Source of the DNA: Trichoplax sp. H2
Lineage: Eukaryota > Placozoa > Uniplacotomia > Trichoplacea
Direction: 5' to 3'
Length of the DNA stretch: 64,000 bases
NCBI GenBank assembly: GCA_003344405.1
Contig: NOWV01000007.1
Span: 1-64,000 of the forward strand
Within the stretch, counting starts at the first letter, position 1, and each line of letters begins with the position of its first letter. Shown in pieces: positions 36,936-48,963 of the stretch. The notes under the pieces are model-generated. The model did not search any database and had not been told where the DNA came from. It saw only the letters and a program-made list of their open reading frames with translations. Both the position numbers and the translations under genes were made by a program.

Positions 36936-37107
36936 CCAGTCCGATCATGGCGTTTGGACATGATAGGATTGCAGCTACTATCCTTTGCTTCAAAAAAATC
37001 ATTTTGCAGTAGCCAATGGATGGAGTAGATGATGATCGTGATTGCTTTCAAACTACACTATTAAAATAGTCATGATGAGTTGGAATGTCGCCATGTTGCT
37101 ATGCAAA

Positions 37108-37572
37108 GGGATTGAGCCAAGCCCAAAACCATCGTCTTTTTTTTTTTCTCTTATCTTTTCACCTATCAAATTTGAAAAATTTCCCCTACATAGTCTCGTA
37201 CAATGAATGATCAGAGAGGAATAAGTAAGATCAGATCGGTAACCATTTTGAACGCTTTTGCTCTAGACTAGTGGAAAAGGAACGTGTTCGTTTGATACAC
37301 TATTCAGGTATTATTCTTTGTCGTGCTGCACAAGTCCATTTAGTAGGGTGATCGAGCCAAGCTTAAAACTGTGATGTTTTATTTTTCCCTTATCTTTGCA
37401 CACATCAAATCATTTTCCCTAGATGATTATGATTAGACTGGAATACGTAAGATCAGATCGATTAGTAGCCGCTTGTTTTTATTCTTTTTGCTCTATACTA
37501 CTGTAGTGGAAAAGGAACTTGTTAGTTTTATACGGTATCCCAGGTATTAGTCTGCTTGTCATGCACACAAGT
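37108..37572. repeat. Tandem pair, ~237 bp unit
   Basis: Copy 1 (about 37108-37336) and copy 2 (about 37345-37572) share GATTGAGCCAAGC, TTATCTTTTCACCTATCAAAT, GTAAGATCAGATCG, TTTTGCTCTA and GTGGAAAAGGAAC in the same order, at roughly 75-80 percent identity by eye. Confidence 0.85.
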
Positions 37573-37965
37573 AAAACGTAGATTGAACATTACAGAGTCC
37601 ATTTTTTCTATCGTAGAAATATATTCTCCTCAAAAACCATTATTGATCTTAATCTGGATGACCCAAATCATTATCGAATAGTACTATACATTGTATACAA
37701 TCAATGGAAGGGGATAACATTCGAAGCCATTCTCTCTTTCTCTTTCCTACATGTTGTTATAGTGTAGATGGATTGATTGGATATGGGATTCAGTGGCTAG
37801 TCGATGGTAGTACCCGATGCTCAAGGCTATTCTACATTTTAAGCTAACCATCTTTCTAGTAATAGACACGGAGATCGATATCGTATTGAATAAATGATAC
37901 TTCAAACCCTGTAGGGTTAATCATTTAAATCATAGCTGTCTTATACACTGCAAGACATCAGCTAA

Positions 37966-38030
37966 TTTACTGTAGCTTAGTGGTAAAACGTGATAGTACA
38001 ATAGGGGGTTAAAATTCCTAGCATCTCTCC
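37966..38030 (+). pseudogene. Degenerate tRNA-like sequence
   Basis: TGTAGCTTAGTGGTAAAACG resembles a tRNA D-arm and A-box, and GGGGGTTAAAATTCCTAGC follows 20 bases later as a weakened T-arm and B-box. The acceptor halves do not pair and the anticodon arm is too short. It is therefore a tRNA relic or the head of a tRNA-derived SINE, not a working tRNA. Confidence 0.4.
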
Positions 38031-38875
38031 ATATCCTTCCTCTCACGTACTGTATATTGATTGATCATGACAGAGATTCTACAAGGGTAGAATACCTTTC
38101 CATCGCCTTTATTGCTTTAATGGAAATTAGCTTCAAATATGACATGCAGGGATGACTGTACTGATGATGACAAGATACTCAAATGATGATTTGCAGTAGC
38201 ACCTTGAGAAGCTTGAAAGGGATAGGATAGCATTCGTAGCAGTAACTTCTCTCGAGATGAATTCTATGCAGTACTGTATACACTATACAGTAACTCTGCT
38301 GTATCTATCATATTGCACAATTTACTTTCAAGTGAGAGACATTAATCAAAGGACATCCATCTAATCACCTTGATCAATGTCACCAGCGAACAATATTACA
38401 AAATAGGATCGACATCATTGGCAGTTATTGACCTAAATAGAAATTGCTATTCATCGTTATATGCTTTTCTACCAAAGAACGATATGACTTTGCTGCTAAT
38501 GTGAAAATAGGTGGTCCGTCATTTTCTCTATCATCGACCCTGTCAAGACTTTTAATCAATTTTACGCTATCATGGCTTCACTTCGTTTACAGAATGAACT
38601 GTTGTAGCTCTACTAGACTTGCAATGCTACAAATTAGATTGCTCTTTATATTTTATATCGATCAATATCTAAAAAATGTCAAAGATGGAAAGGTCTTCTC
38701 AGTCACTTGACAAGTTTTCCTATCTCTATGCTACTAAGGTTTCTGCTATTGTAACCACTTCATGAAATGAAATATTAGTAGGGAATCGAAATGGACCATC
38801 GCATTACTTGAATCAATTCTCTTGACACTCTTTTATCTCGTCACATTTCATAATTTTAACTCTTCAGATATTACC

Positions 38876-41626
38876 ATGTCCATTGTTTGCGAAGTATAAA
38901 TATTGAATCATCAACTATTTCATTTGATCACAGAATCAAGGAATTCTGATTGCCGTTGGTGCTGTGATTGTCACCTTAATTATTTACAGCATTCTTATTA
39001 CACCTGGAAAGAAATCCTCTCCAGTTGCGTTAGATCCAACCAAGAAAATCCCCTTTAAAATGATTGAAAAGGAGGTAGGCACCTGCTTTCATTTACCATA
39101 ACCAGTTTCTATATTTCGTCTGTCGTATTCTAAATATAATTTTATGCGCGCAGCTTATATCTACGTTATCTTTTAGTAAACTATGATGGGCTTCATATCG
39201 ACTAGGATTTTTCTATTTTGCCCTAGAACCATGTCAATTAAAAATAGAATACATTACTTTATGCTTTAAAGTCTTTGCAAATGCTCCAAGTTTTACGGTA
39301 ATATTACACCACTTTAATTTTAAGCAAGATTGTTTTCGCTAGCTTAACTAACCTAGTATAGACAGGATAATGGGCATTCTGTCAAGCCTTGCTGCATAAT
39401 TTTGTAGAAAAATAAATCATTTGTCGCCAGTAGCGTAATGGTAATAGCGTTTGCATTTTCATTCTCAAAAGCAGTTTGAAAACTTTAAACGTGCAATCTA
39501 CAAGTCTATGGCAGCTTATATATTATAGTCGAGTAGTTTTCGCTAGTCGAATACAGACTGCAATGCATTCTTCACTTGCTGCGTAGTGGTAGAAGAAGAA
39601 TGGAAATGATTTCATTGTTGTAACGGAAGTAGTATTTCCATTTTCTATCAAGTCCTCCAATATCCTTCGCAATTACTTTACTAATCTATTTTCACACTTT
39701 GTCAGTTAATTACACCAAAAAACGTTTAGACAATAACCGTTTATAATCAAATGTAGCCATCGAAATATTTCTAATATGGTAATGATGACATTTCTAATAG
39801 AATATTAGCCATGACACCAGACGCTTCAGATTCGCTCTGCAAAGTCCAGATCATATCTTGGGATTGCCGATAGGTTTGTTTATTCTCTTGATAATGTATA
39901 ATGTATTTATTGCGGTATTTACAACTTTAACTGCTGCTAAAATTAGTATATAAATATCAGCGTCAATATTCAATTGATTAACGACTTGGTACTTTTAATT
40001 TTACTTTTTTGAAATTACTTATAACAGTCTAACAGTCTACGGATGTATCAAGTCAAATTATTGAGCTGTTTATGTCAACATTCATTAACCCTTATTTCGA
40101 TGTCCTATTGCAATAGGTCAGCATATGTACCTCAGTGCTGTTATCGATGGCGCTTTGGTAGTTCGTCCTTATACCCCAGTATCTTCTGATGATGACGTTG
40201 GCTATTTTGATCTGGTTATTAAGGTAGAAAGATATATAATGAGGCTGTATAGCATCAGCAGTCTTACTTACTTGCATCATCATCCCCATAACTTGAAATA
40301 AAGGAAACTTGTGCTAAATTTATTTGCCAACGAAAAATTAATAACAACGAGTGGCAAGTTTCAATGAAAGTTTACAAAACCCTTTTATCTTTGTTATCGA
40401 ACAGATCTACTTCAAAAATGTACACCCAAAATTCCCTGATGGAGGTAAAATGTCACAATATTTAGAATCGATGAAAATTGGTGACACAATTGATGTACGC
40501 GGACCAAGTGGAAAAGTAACATATTTGGGTCGAGGTAAGATATAATCATGATGGAAAGAATGCATTTATTGCGTTCTTGTACGAATCAGTGTAGATTAAA
40601 AGTGATCAATTCTTATATGTACTTACGCACTTGCATATTTAAACGGATGATTTATTTATTAGCGTAATAAAATGATAGCTTTACTTCCCGTAAGCAACCT
40701 ATACCCCACTATAGTCCACAACATCTGAAATGCTCTATATTTATTAAATGATTGCAATTGTAGGCAAATTAAGCATCAAAGAAAGTCCTAAAAAAGATGC
40801 TGTAATCAAGAATGTGAAAAAATTAGGATTAATCGCTGGAGGAACTGGTAAATTTCTTATTATGTAATACAAGAGTACAAGCTGTAATCTTTACTACGCT
40901 TTGAAATCACATCAAAAAAATGTCGACTGCAGAGTAGACAACTTGATGACATTTATCTATCTTGTCTGATTGCGTTTGTAAACTATTCGATACGTGAATA
41001 GACTTGCCTAAAAATTAGTAATACGGTAGTAACCGTCAACATAGATAGCAATTTAACCCTATTCTACCTTACAGGCATTACTCCAATGCTGCAAATTATT
41101 AGAGCTGTCTTGAAAGATCCCGAAGATAAGACTGAATTATCACTCTTATTTGCAAATCAGGTAATGTGCGATGTATTAATGTTATTACGACATCGTCATG
41201 AACTGAGATTATATAGCAAATCTTTTCTAATGAATATGATAATATACTGAAATATTAGACTGAGAATGACATCCTACTTCGTGACCATTTGGAAGAAATT
41301 TCTCAACAGCATCCTAACGTCAAGGTCTGGTATACCTTAGATAGACCTCCGCAAGGCAAGTTAAATATTTTCATTTCAAGTAATAGACTCTTCAGGCTAC
41401 CCGCAGACTATAATAGATTAATCATTTCGTTATATCACTATCCTATAAATTAGATTGGCAATATAGCTCTGGGTTTATTAATGACGACATGCTTCGCGAG
41501 AGGATGCCAGCACCAGGGCCTAGCACACAAATTCTGATGTGTGGTCCACCTCCAATGATCAAATTTGCTTGTTTACCAAATTTGGAGAAATTAGACTACA
41601 AGGAATCGATGTACTTTGCATTTTAA
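38876..41626 (+). CDS. CYB5R: NADH-cytochrome b5 reductase, 9 exons, complete
   Basis: A membrane-anchored FAD enzyme that passes electrons from NADH to cytochrome b5 (fatty-acid desaturation, sterol synthesis, haem-protein reduction) on the ER and outer mitochondrial membranes. Exons: 38876-38893, 38934-39074, 39801-39873, 40117-40223, 40405-40534, 40764-40847, 41075-41160, 41259-41355, 41454-41626. This gives 302 residues (human CYB5R3 has 301). A hydrophobic anchor ([19 protein letters not shown]) is followed by the FAD motif [10 protein letters not shown], the block [28 protein letters not shown] for NADH, and CGPPPM near the C-terminus. All key motifs are present. The intron at 41356-41453 starts with GC (AAG|GCAAGT), a known minor donor type. 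The 18 bp first exon is the least certain part. Confidence 0.95.
39425..39640 (+). other. Two tRNA A-box-like segments in CYB5R intron 2
   Basis: CAGTAGCGTAATGGTAATAG (about 39429) and GCTGCGTAGTGGTAGAAG (about 39579) both look like tRNA D-arms. Some 30-60 bases further on there are only weak T-arm-like sequences (GCAGTTTGAAAACT; GTAACGGAAG). They may be parts of a diverged tRNA-derived SINE. The evidence is weak. Confidence 0.25.
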
Positions 41627-41942
41627 TGCTGCTATTGTTTTCATGCTCTAATTACATTAATTATTATTCATTAACAAAATCATCTGTTTATCATTCATGA
41701 CATTCACAATGGGGCTTGATTTCAAATAAAACTTTACTCAATATGCAATTAAATTGATTTGCGTTCTTCGTTCTTTTACAATGAATAACGGTTGTTTCTT
41801 AGTTTTTATTAATTAACAAGGTAGAGTAGGTTAAAAATAGATGAAATTTCGCCTTAAAAAAATTTTACAGTGTATTTATATCATGAATACCAATTTTACA
41901 TTGTCATCTGCACTAGTGAATAAAACATGCATTCTATTTCCA
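41627..41942. terminator. Shared 3' region of convergent CYB5R and NAT10
   Basis: The two stop codons are 316 bp apart on opposite strands. AATAAA-type signals are visible on the plus strand (CAAATAAAACTTTAC near 41725), suitable for CYB5R polyadenylation. The NAT10 3' UTR must overlap the same stretch. Confidence 0.5.
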
Positions 41943-44900
41943 TCACTGTTTGTTGCCTTTTTTCTTAAATTTCTTCTCTTTATTCTTGGATTTTTTGGTT
42001 TTGGGGGCCTTGATGTACCAAAGAACCAAAAGATTATTAAATTTATTGAAATTAGACTAATTAGCGTTCTTATACTCACCAAATGGTTGGTTTTGCTGTC
42101 GTTATTTCTAAAATTGAAATAAATATGCTTTAAGTTCTTTAGCACTCGATGCAAGTACTCGTAGCATTGTATAGAATTAACATGAATAGATTGCCTACAA
42201 CTTACATTTTGCTAATAAATTATGTTTATTTGAATCACACACCTTTTAATACTAACTAATCCGATTGGCTTTTCTTTTGGAAGGGCATCTTGCCATTCAC
42301 TTTCCTTTCCCGCTATAGAGTATCTAAGAGATTTAATCCAATGTGGCTTACAATTAACTATAATTAAAATCTAGTAAACAAGAGTAGAGCAATTCGTCCA
42401 TCTTTTATAACTATACAGTATGCATATACTGTATATGTCTGAACAATAATCATTTCAAAAAACTCTACTCACTCGCTTAGATTGATATTTTCCAGTTGTT
42501 TAATGTTATCGTTCTTCTTAGTTTCATAATCAACTGCTGCTTCGGTCTATAATTTAAAAAACAGAAATATTTTAATACTCTTACATAATTTGCTGTACGC
42601 TACGAACATCTATTATTATACATTACTAACCAGCTCTTCTTTTAGAGTTTTAATAACAGGTTTCATATCTGCAACAAACGAATCGTCTTCGTTTATTTGC
42701 TTAGAGAGGTCTGCCACTTCTATTTCATTGAAATGATTTACAATCTTTCTTATAGTTCTATTAAATAGACCAAGCAGTTGCGTTGAAGGTAGGCTCAGTT
42801 CTTTCTACCATATCAAATTAGAAATATTCATAGAGTTAATTAACGCTGTACGTTTTATTCATCATATCATTGTCACAATATTTATTTCACTTCAGGTACC
42901 TCTAATTCGTCAATAGTTTTGCGTTGCAATCCCAGGCCTAAAAGTATTGCCTGCAGGTGTTGAGATTAGTTTTAGATAGGCAACAACAAAGCGGCTGGAT
43001 GTACCAATTATAAAAATTTGTTTTATAAGTGATTAATCTATACTATTAAGCCTACCGCTTGAACGGAAGATAAATTGAATTCAAAGCGATCTGTGAAATA
43101 GAGTTTGGCAACTGTGGGTGGAGATAAAGAAACATTATCATATTGAGATAAATCGTCATACTTTTTTGTACAAGAGCATTCACGTTCATCAAAAAGTGCG
43201 AAACAATAAGTGATACTTACTACTTGGCAGCAAATCGGTTACCAAGTGATAATCAGCCATTTTACGAGAATATATATCCAACCTTTTCAAATCATATTTG
43301 ATAAAAATCGATGAAAGCTCAGCCGGCGTAATTGCTATATCGGGAAAATTAGATATGCGAATTTAGTCTCGGGCCATTCTGATTTTTATAAACAGACATA
43401 AGCTATCAACATTTTGTCAGTATATACCTTTGTAGGAACTTTGTAATTGTTCTCTCTTCGATAAAACACTAAGTCCTAAACCAGGTAAAAAGTTTCGAAA
43501 CTGATACGACAGCAGTGTTAAGAATCTTTTCCTAAAATCTAAGTTTAAAAATAATACAATATCAATAATTAGAATCCAGTTCTAGAAGCATGGACAGTTA
43601 TTGAAACATGTTTTAAATCTTACCTTCCCAGTATGCTTTTAGCCATCTCATATTTGGATTATTTTCCACATCTTGATATAATACTTTCAGCATAATGCAA
43701 CTGTGTTCTCCAGTAAGATCGTTCTAGTAATTAATGTATACTGCACATCAACTCACGTAATAACCTAATTTGCTAAGATCCCTCAATTTCATATTTTTAC
43801 ATACCGGTGTTTGCCGAATATATACCGGTACATAACCAGATTTTGTCCAAAATCTATTTCAACAGATATCATGATTAATGAATTGAGGAAATTATCTGTA
43901 CTGTAAGATAGTACTACAAACCTTAATAATTGATTTGTGAGACCATATGAAACACCAAGGTAATCTAACTTTGGAGCTTTACATTCAGTTAAATTACTTA
44001 AAAGTGGTGGTAGACCTGATCTTGGTTTGATGACTTCATCCAACAAGCTCACACCATCATCCTAATCGTGATATTAATAATAAGTTACCATAAATTTATC
44101 CGCGGCGATTTCCTTTTTGCAAATCATATTGTAAAATGTAGTATCATTGCTATTTCAACAAAATCGCTGTATATTTACATCGACATTTTTAAATTGATGA
44201 TCTGTGGCCGTAGTTTCATTAAATTCTTCATCTTGTAATAAGTCGGAAAATCTACCTTCATAAAATTCTTGCAATAAGTGGAGAGCTCGTGCACCATAGC
44301 CCAGCTAAGAAATGTCACATCATAGATTAGATTCAACGAAATGCTATTTACCGGTAAATATATATTAAAATGTGACTTACGCCTTGCAAATCTGGATGAG
44401 TAGCAATTCGTATTACTCGAGCACCGGATAGGGAACCAAAGTTATAATCTTGAAACTGTTGGGATATTGTCCATGGAATCATATCGCCAGATGCTCGTTT
44501 ACCTTGCGACAAACTATTCATAACTAAATGCTTTGATATCCCACCTTCAAGGCAAACCTTGTTTTGTTAATCAAATATTTATGATCATTATCTTCAGGGA
44601 ATAATTATTTTGACACAATTATCTATTTCATCAAATCATTCATAACTAGTAAATCAGACCTGAATAACACATAAAATATCAGGCAAAGTCTTGCTCTTTT
44701 CAATCGATGGACCAAGAAGACAAAATAAATGATGTGCTGGTGCATCAGAAAGCATTTGTAGGTCATTAGGGGTATTCTGATAAATACGAAGAAGATAATC
44801 ATTGTCAATCAATGGTGAAGTAAAATAATATTTAAGCTATACTAATCCTAATAAGCAGGAAGAAACTACTTTTTATTACCTTGTAGTGCGATGCAACATA

Positions 44901-47900
44901 TATAGACATTAATCTTTGTAAAAATGCTTCAGAGGCTTTATGACATGAGAATAGGGTATCTCTGTTAACGTAATATGTTTACACTGTTAAGGCAATACGA
45001 TCTATTTCGATTGTATCTGAATTTGGTTAATGATTGTAACTATCTTGAATATTGTTAGGATATAATTCGCAGTCATTAGGTGAAGGACACGCAGTGATAA
45101 ATCTCTGAATGTTGGAAATATCAAGGCAAAGCAATTTATAAAGCCATTTTTCTATTTCATCACCATTACTGTAACGAATTGATTCGTTTAATTCGATTTC
45201 ATGTAAGATTCGACCTTAACATTACAAGGAGAAAAAATAAAAATTACTTCATTCAATTAATTCGGATGTACAAACCAAAATAAGGTGCTTTACCTTTAAT
45301 GGTTTGAGTGCTACTAGCAGACGAAGCTGCAGATGTCGCCTGTTGTTGCCTTAATTGTTCAATTAGTTTAAGAGAAAGAGATCTTCCAGTTCCCTCATAA
45401 CTAAGTGATCAATAAAAAGAATACGTTATAGATTTGATATTATACGTATAGCTAATTTTATACCGTAAAAATAGTGCATACCCATTGATAGTGGAAGCCA
45501 TGAAAACTAGGTAAGGACCCAGAATAGAACGAACTAGAGGTAGGGGGATTGCAGCTGCTTCATCTATAACGACTAATTCTGCTTGTCCTAGTTTACCAGC
45601 ATCAGATGGGTGAAAGTACTACCATCCAATAGGTGCGAGAAGGAAAGAAATTAGAGATTGAAAAATTACATGAATTTATATTACAAGCTATAAGTAAAGG
45701 AATATAGCAGACCTGAATTGTTTGCCTGTGCTCCATAAAAACATTAACACGAATAACAGCCTTATTATACTCAGGGTTGGTAGATTGAATAATTTCATAG
45801 TCTTGATGTTCCTTTAAAGAGTAAATCATGCGATAAAATGAAAATTACTCTCTAATTCATTAGTATAGTGTTTATATGCCTGCACTACGATTAGAGATAA
45901 CTTTAGTTCGATTACCTCATATCCTAGAGCGTCAAATCCTTTAAAAACAAACTCAAACAGTGTGTGTAAGTTTTCTGGGCTTGGAGATGTGACAAAAATG
46001 TTCGAGTAGCTAAACGGTAATAAATCATTATTTACAGAATTAACCAAAATGCACTATAAACGTCTATCAATGAACATTCTTTTAGAGCGAAATATTAATC
46101 GAGCATGCCTGAAGGCGATTGCGCCGGCTATAACTAATCCGAGAGCAGCTGATTTGCCTCGCCCTCGAGCAGCAGTCAATGCTATTGTCGATGTTAATGT
46201 CTTTTCTGATATCACTTCAATGAAACGTAATAATGCTTTCGCCTAATTTAAAAAATTTAACGGTGTTAATACAATGATCTGTACGACATACTACATAATT
46301 GTCAGTCTTCAATTCCAACAAATTGAGTGACTAACTTGGTCAAGAGTCTTTGTTAAATTTAAAAGGCTGCAAACAGGTTGTGTATCTGCTAAAGAGTCTT
46401 TCAATACTTTTAATTCTTCTTCTTTAGGGTCTTCACTGTCCTGAATATACATAACGTAAATCACTTTTAACACATTCGCTTTTTGCAGAACTGCGATGGA
46501 AACAGTTTATACTAATTTGTGGTACAAATTACCTTCATAGACGCTGCAATAGGTGTAATGTTAGAAGAACTTGATGAAATTGGTAAAATATTGAATTGAT
46601 CGTCCATAACTAAGCATTGTTTACAGGACGCTAACGATAGCATAAATCTACAAGTTTCAAAAGTACGTATATCAGCGAGAAAATGTGCAGTTAATGAAGA
46701 AGTATAATATATTGTAGCGCTAGAACCTTTCATTGAATCTGCAGATAACTTGTTGATGGGATTCAGTTCTGTAACGTGAATGAACATCCTAGTAGAAATG
46801 ACGTTGCAGGGCAGTTTTAGTTGAGAGAATAAATGTTTACCATAGTTTTATAGTCAGTGATAAGTTTAAATCGATTGTAAATGAATAGAATTTAATTTTT
46901 ATCGATATAATGAGAAATTCTATGGCTCAAGTATGTAATGACGTAATTATAAAACAATTAACTAGCCGCTTATTGGCAAGTAAAGAAAGATTGCTTATCC
47001 ATTCAATAGTTTCTACAGTCAAGTAGACCAAGAACGTACCATAGTAAATGTAAACAATTTCTTAAGAGAATTCATGGACTTTAGGAGAAAAATTACTAAA
47101 CCGCCACCTTCGACAGTTTCTACAGTTCTAGCGAGGATGTTTGGAGTTAATGCTTCAAAATCCTATCATGAAATCCATTGAAAAGGTGAGCTTTGTTATT
47201 CAATAAACGATGTGGATATTGACGTATATAGTTGAAAGCAGTTTCTATATGTAACTATTGCAAATTCTACATCATCATTTCATGAGTATTACAGTTTTAT
47301 CAAGTAGTAAAATAAGGCACTGTATGAAAAACATAGCTAATCTATCTGTAATACAGGTATAAGCAAGTCGCAATTACTACTACCGTATCTCAGTGTATTG
47401 TAGTCATGTCACGTAGCAGAAATAAGCTACAAAATATCAGCTGAATTACCTGTAATCCTAGCATATTGAAATATTACTACATCATTTCACGTATATTGTA
47501 CTCATAGCAAGTAGTAGAATAAAGGACAGAAAGATATCAGCTAGATTACCTGTAATCCTAGCACAAAAAGTATTACTACAGTACATCATTTCGCGTATAT
47601 TGTAATCATGTCAGATAGTCGAATAGATTACACAATATTAGCTAAATCACCTATTATCCTAGCATATAGCAAATATTACAACTACATCACATCATGTAAT
47701 TATATCAAGTAGTAGAATAGAGTACACAATATCATCTAAATTGCCTGTAATCCTAGTATACCGAAAGTGTTACTACACATCTTTTTATGGACTCGTATAT
47801 ATGTTGCAGTCTTGTCAATTAGTAAGCTAGAATACAAAATAGCAGTTTGCATTACCTGTAATATAAGCATACCAAAAGTATTACCCAAAATTTTGAAAGT

Positions 47901-48461
47901 TTCTGAGTAATAGCAGTAGCGAATATTGGTACTTGCAATAAATAATTCGAAAGGATCATCTTTATTGATTGCAACATTTCCGCTTTTAAGCTTTTTCTGC
48001 AACTGTCTCATTCTCTTTTTACGATGGCTGATCCATGATGACGAAGGAAAGCAATAGTAAGACGATATTGATCAGGATGACCAAGTATTGCAAGATTATT
48101 AAAACTTTTTTAGTAGTGTATGAAGTATTGATAGCCTAACACAGTGAATATGAAATACCTGCTAAAGCCAAGCTCTTTCTTATAACACCATAGTACGGAA
48201 GGCCGAGATTTAACAGTTGCTTTCGTTAGCATGTGATGCAAGATGACAACCTGTAATTAAAATTAGAGAAATGGCATGCGTTCGGCATCCATTGCCCACA
48301 TTGCGACACATTAATTAGCGTAGTGGAAATCAATAGCTATAAAATTATCTTACCTTATCTCTACCTTGATCGCCAACAATGACAAACATCGATCTTTGGC
48401 GTAATCCTACGCCATTTTCGATTAGTGTGCGTATACGAGAATCTAACTTTTGCAGCACCAT
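41943..48461 (-). CDS. NAT10: RNA cytidine acetyltransferase NAT10 / Kre33, more than 20 exons
   Basis: NAT10 makes N4-acetylcytidine in 18S rRNA and tRNA, using ATP and acetyl-CoA, and acts in the nucleolus. First exon 48354-48461 (start ATG at 48461; RIRTLIENGVGLRQRS, FVIVGDQGRDK). Then 48.14-48.25 (HHMLTKATVKSRPSVLWCYK), 47.85-48.04 (DPFELFIASTNIRYCYYSET), 47.1 and 46.5-46.8 kb (LSLASCKQCLVMDDQ). The Walker A-like TAARGRGKSAALGL lies at about 46.1-46.2 kb, NIFVTSPSPENLHTLFEF at 45.9-46.0, and the DEAA box VVIDEAAAIPLPLV at 45.5-45.6. The GNAT acetyl-CoA loop RIATHPDLQGLGYGARAL is at about 44.30-44.45, LDYLGVSYGLTNQLLR at 43.9-44.05, then the C-terminal domain. The last exons 42080-42107 (28 bp) and 41943-42008 give the lysine-rich tail (KKSKNKEKKFKKKGNKQ). 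All catalytic motifs are present; nothing is broken. Confidence 0.95.
47270..47870. repeat. Intronic tandem repeat, ~115-120 bp unit, about 5 copies
   Basis: Units share CACGTATATTGTAATCATGT, CAAGTAGTAGAATA, ACAATATCAGCTAAATTACC and TGTAATCCTAGCATA. The last unit runs up to the NAT10 exon ending near 47.86 kb and includes its donor: the ATTACCTGTAAT of the repeat consensus coincides with the donor sequence. The array is therefore probably a duplication of the exon-intron junction. Confidence 0.85.
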
Positions 48462-48963
48462 TTTGATTTAATCAGCTGAGAGCTGCAGCTTCGCAATAAG
48501 TGCAGTAGGAGGACTAGCCGCTGCAGCGATCTGCTCGATGTCACGTGGCAACCGGGAAGACGACGTTGGTGGTTGATCAATGCGCTTTGTCTAGTATGGT
48601 AGGTGGTGTTTGGGTATCTATACTGGTAGTTTCCCTTAATCGCATACAGTTGTAAGATAGCCTACCCAAACATGTCATACAGGCTATACTAGCCATTGGA
48701 TAAAATTCGATTATTGTCCTTGTAACGAAAGTACCATACACTATTTACTATCCTATACTTCACCACGGTCTTCTCTACTCCTTTGGTGTAATCCTTTCAA
48801 TTTGGCCTTTGAATCGTAGTCTACCCTACTAGGACCTACCCGCACACTGTGGTGAAGACAATAACCCCCCCCCCCNNNNNNNNNNNNNNNNNNNNNNNNN
48901 CCCCCCCTTTCATCTTTCATCTTGAGAGCGTTGATTGAGCAAGCTGCAACACTTTATTCCAAC
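48462..48963. promoter_or_regulatory. Divergent promoter region of NAT10 and LMF2, with assembly gap
   Basis: Only 502 assembled bases separate the two start codons, including 25 N (48876-48900) flanked by runs of C (11 before, 7 after). The part next to NAT10 is GC-richer (CTGCAGC-rich, 48480-48560). A shared bidirectional promoter is likely. The true length is unknown because of the gap. Confidence 0.55.

Noticed and set aside
38444-38710. 88-codon plus-strand frame upstream of CYB5R
   Set aside because: No recognisable similarity, no conserved start, and it ends before the CYB5R first exon.
41876-42154. 92-codon minus-strand frame taken as the NAT10 C-terminus
   Set aside because: Splicing of the 28 bp exon (42080-42107) to 41943-42008 gives the lysine-rich tail typical of NAT10 and a proper stop; the long frame reads through the intron.
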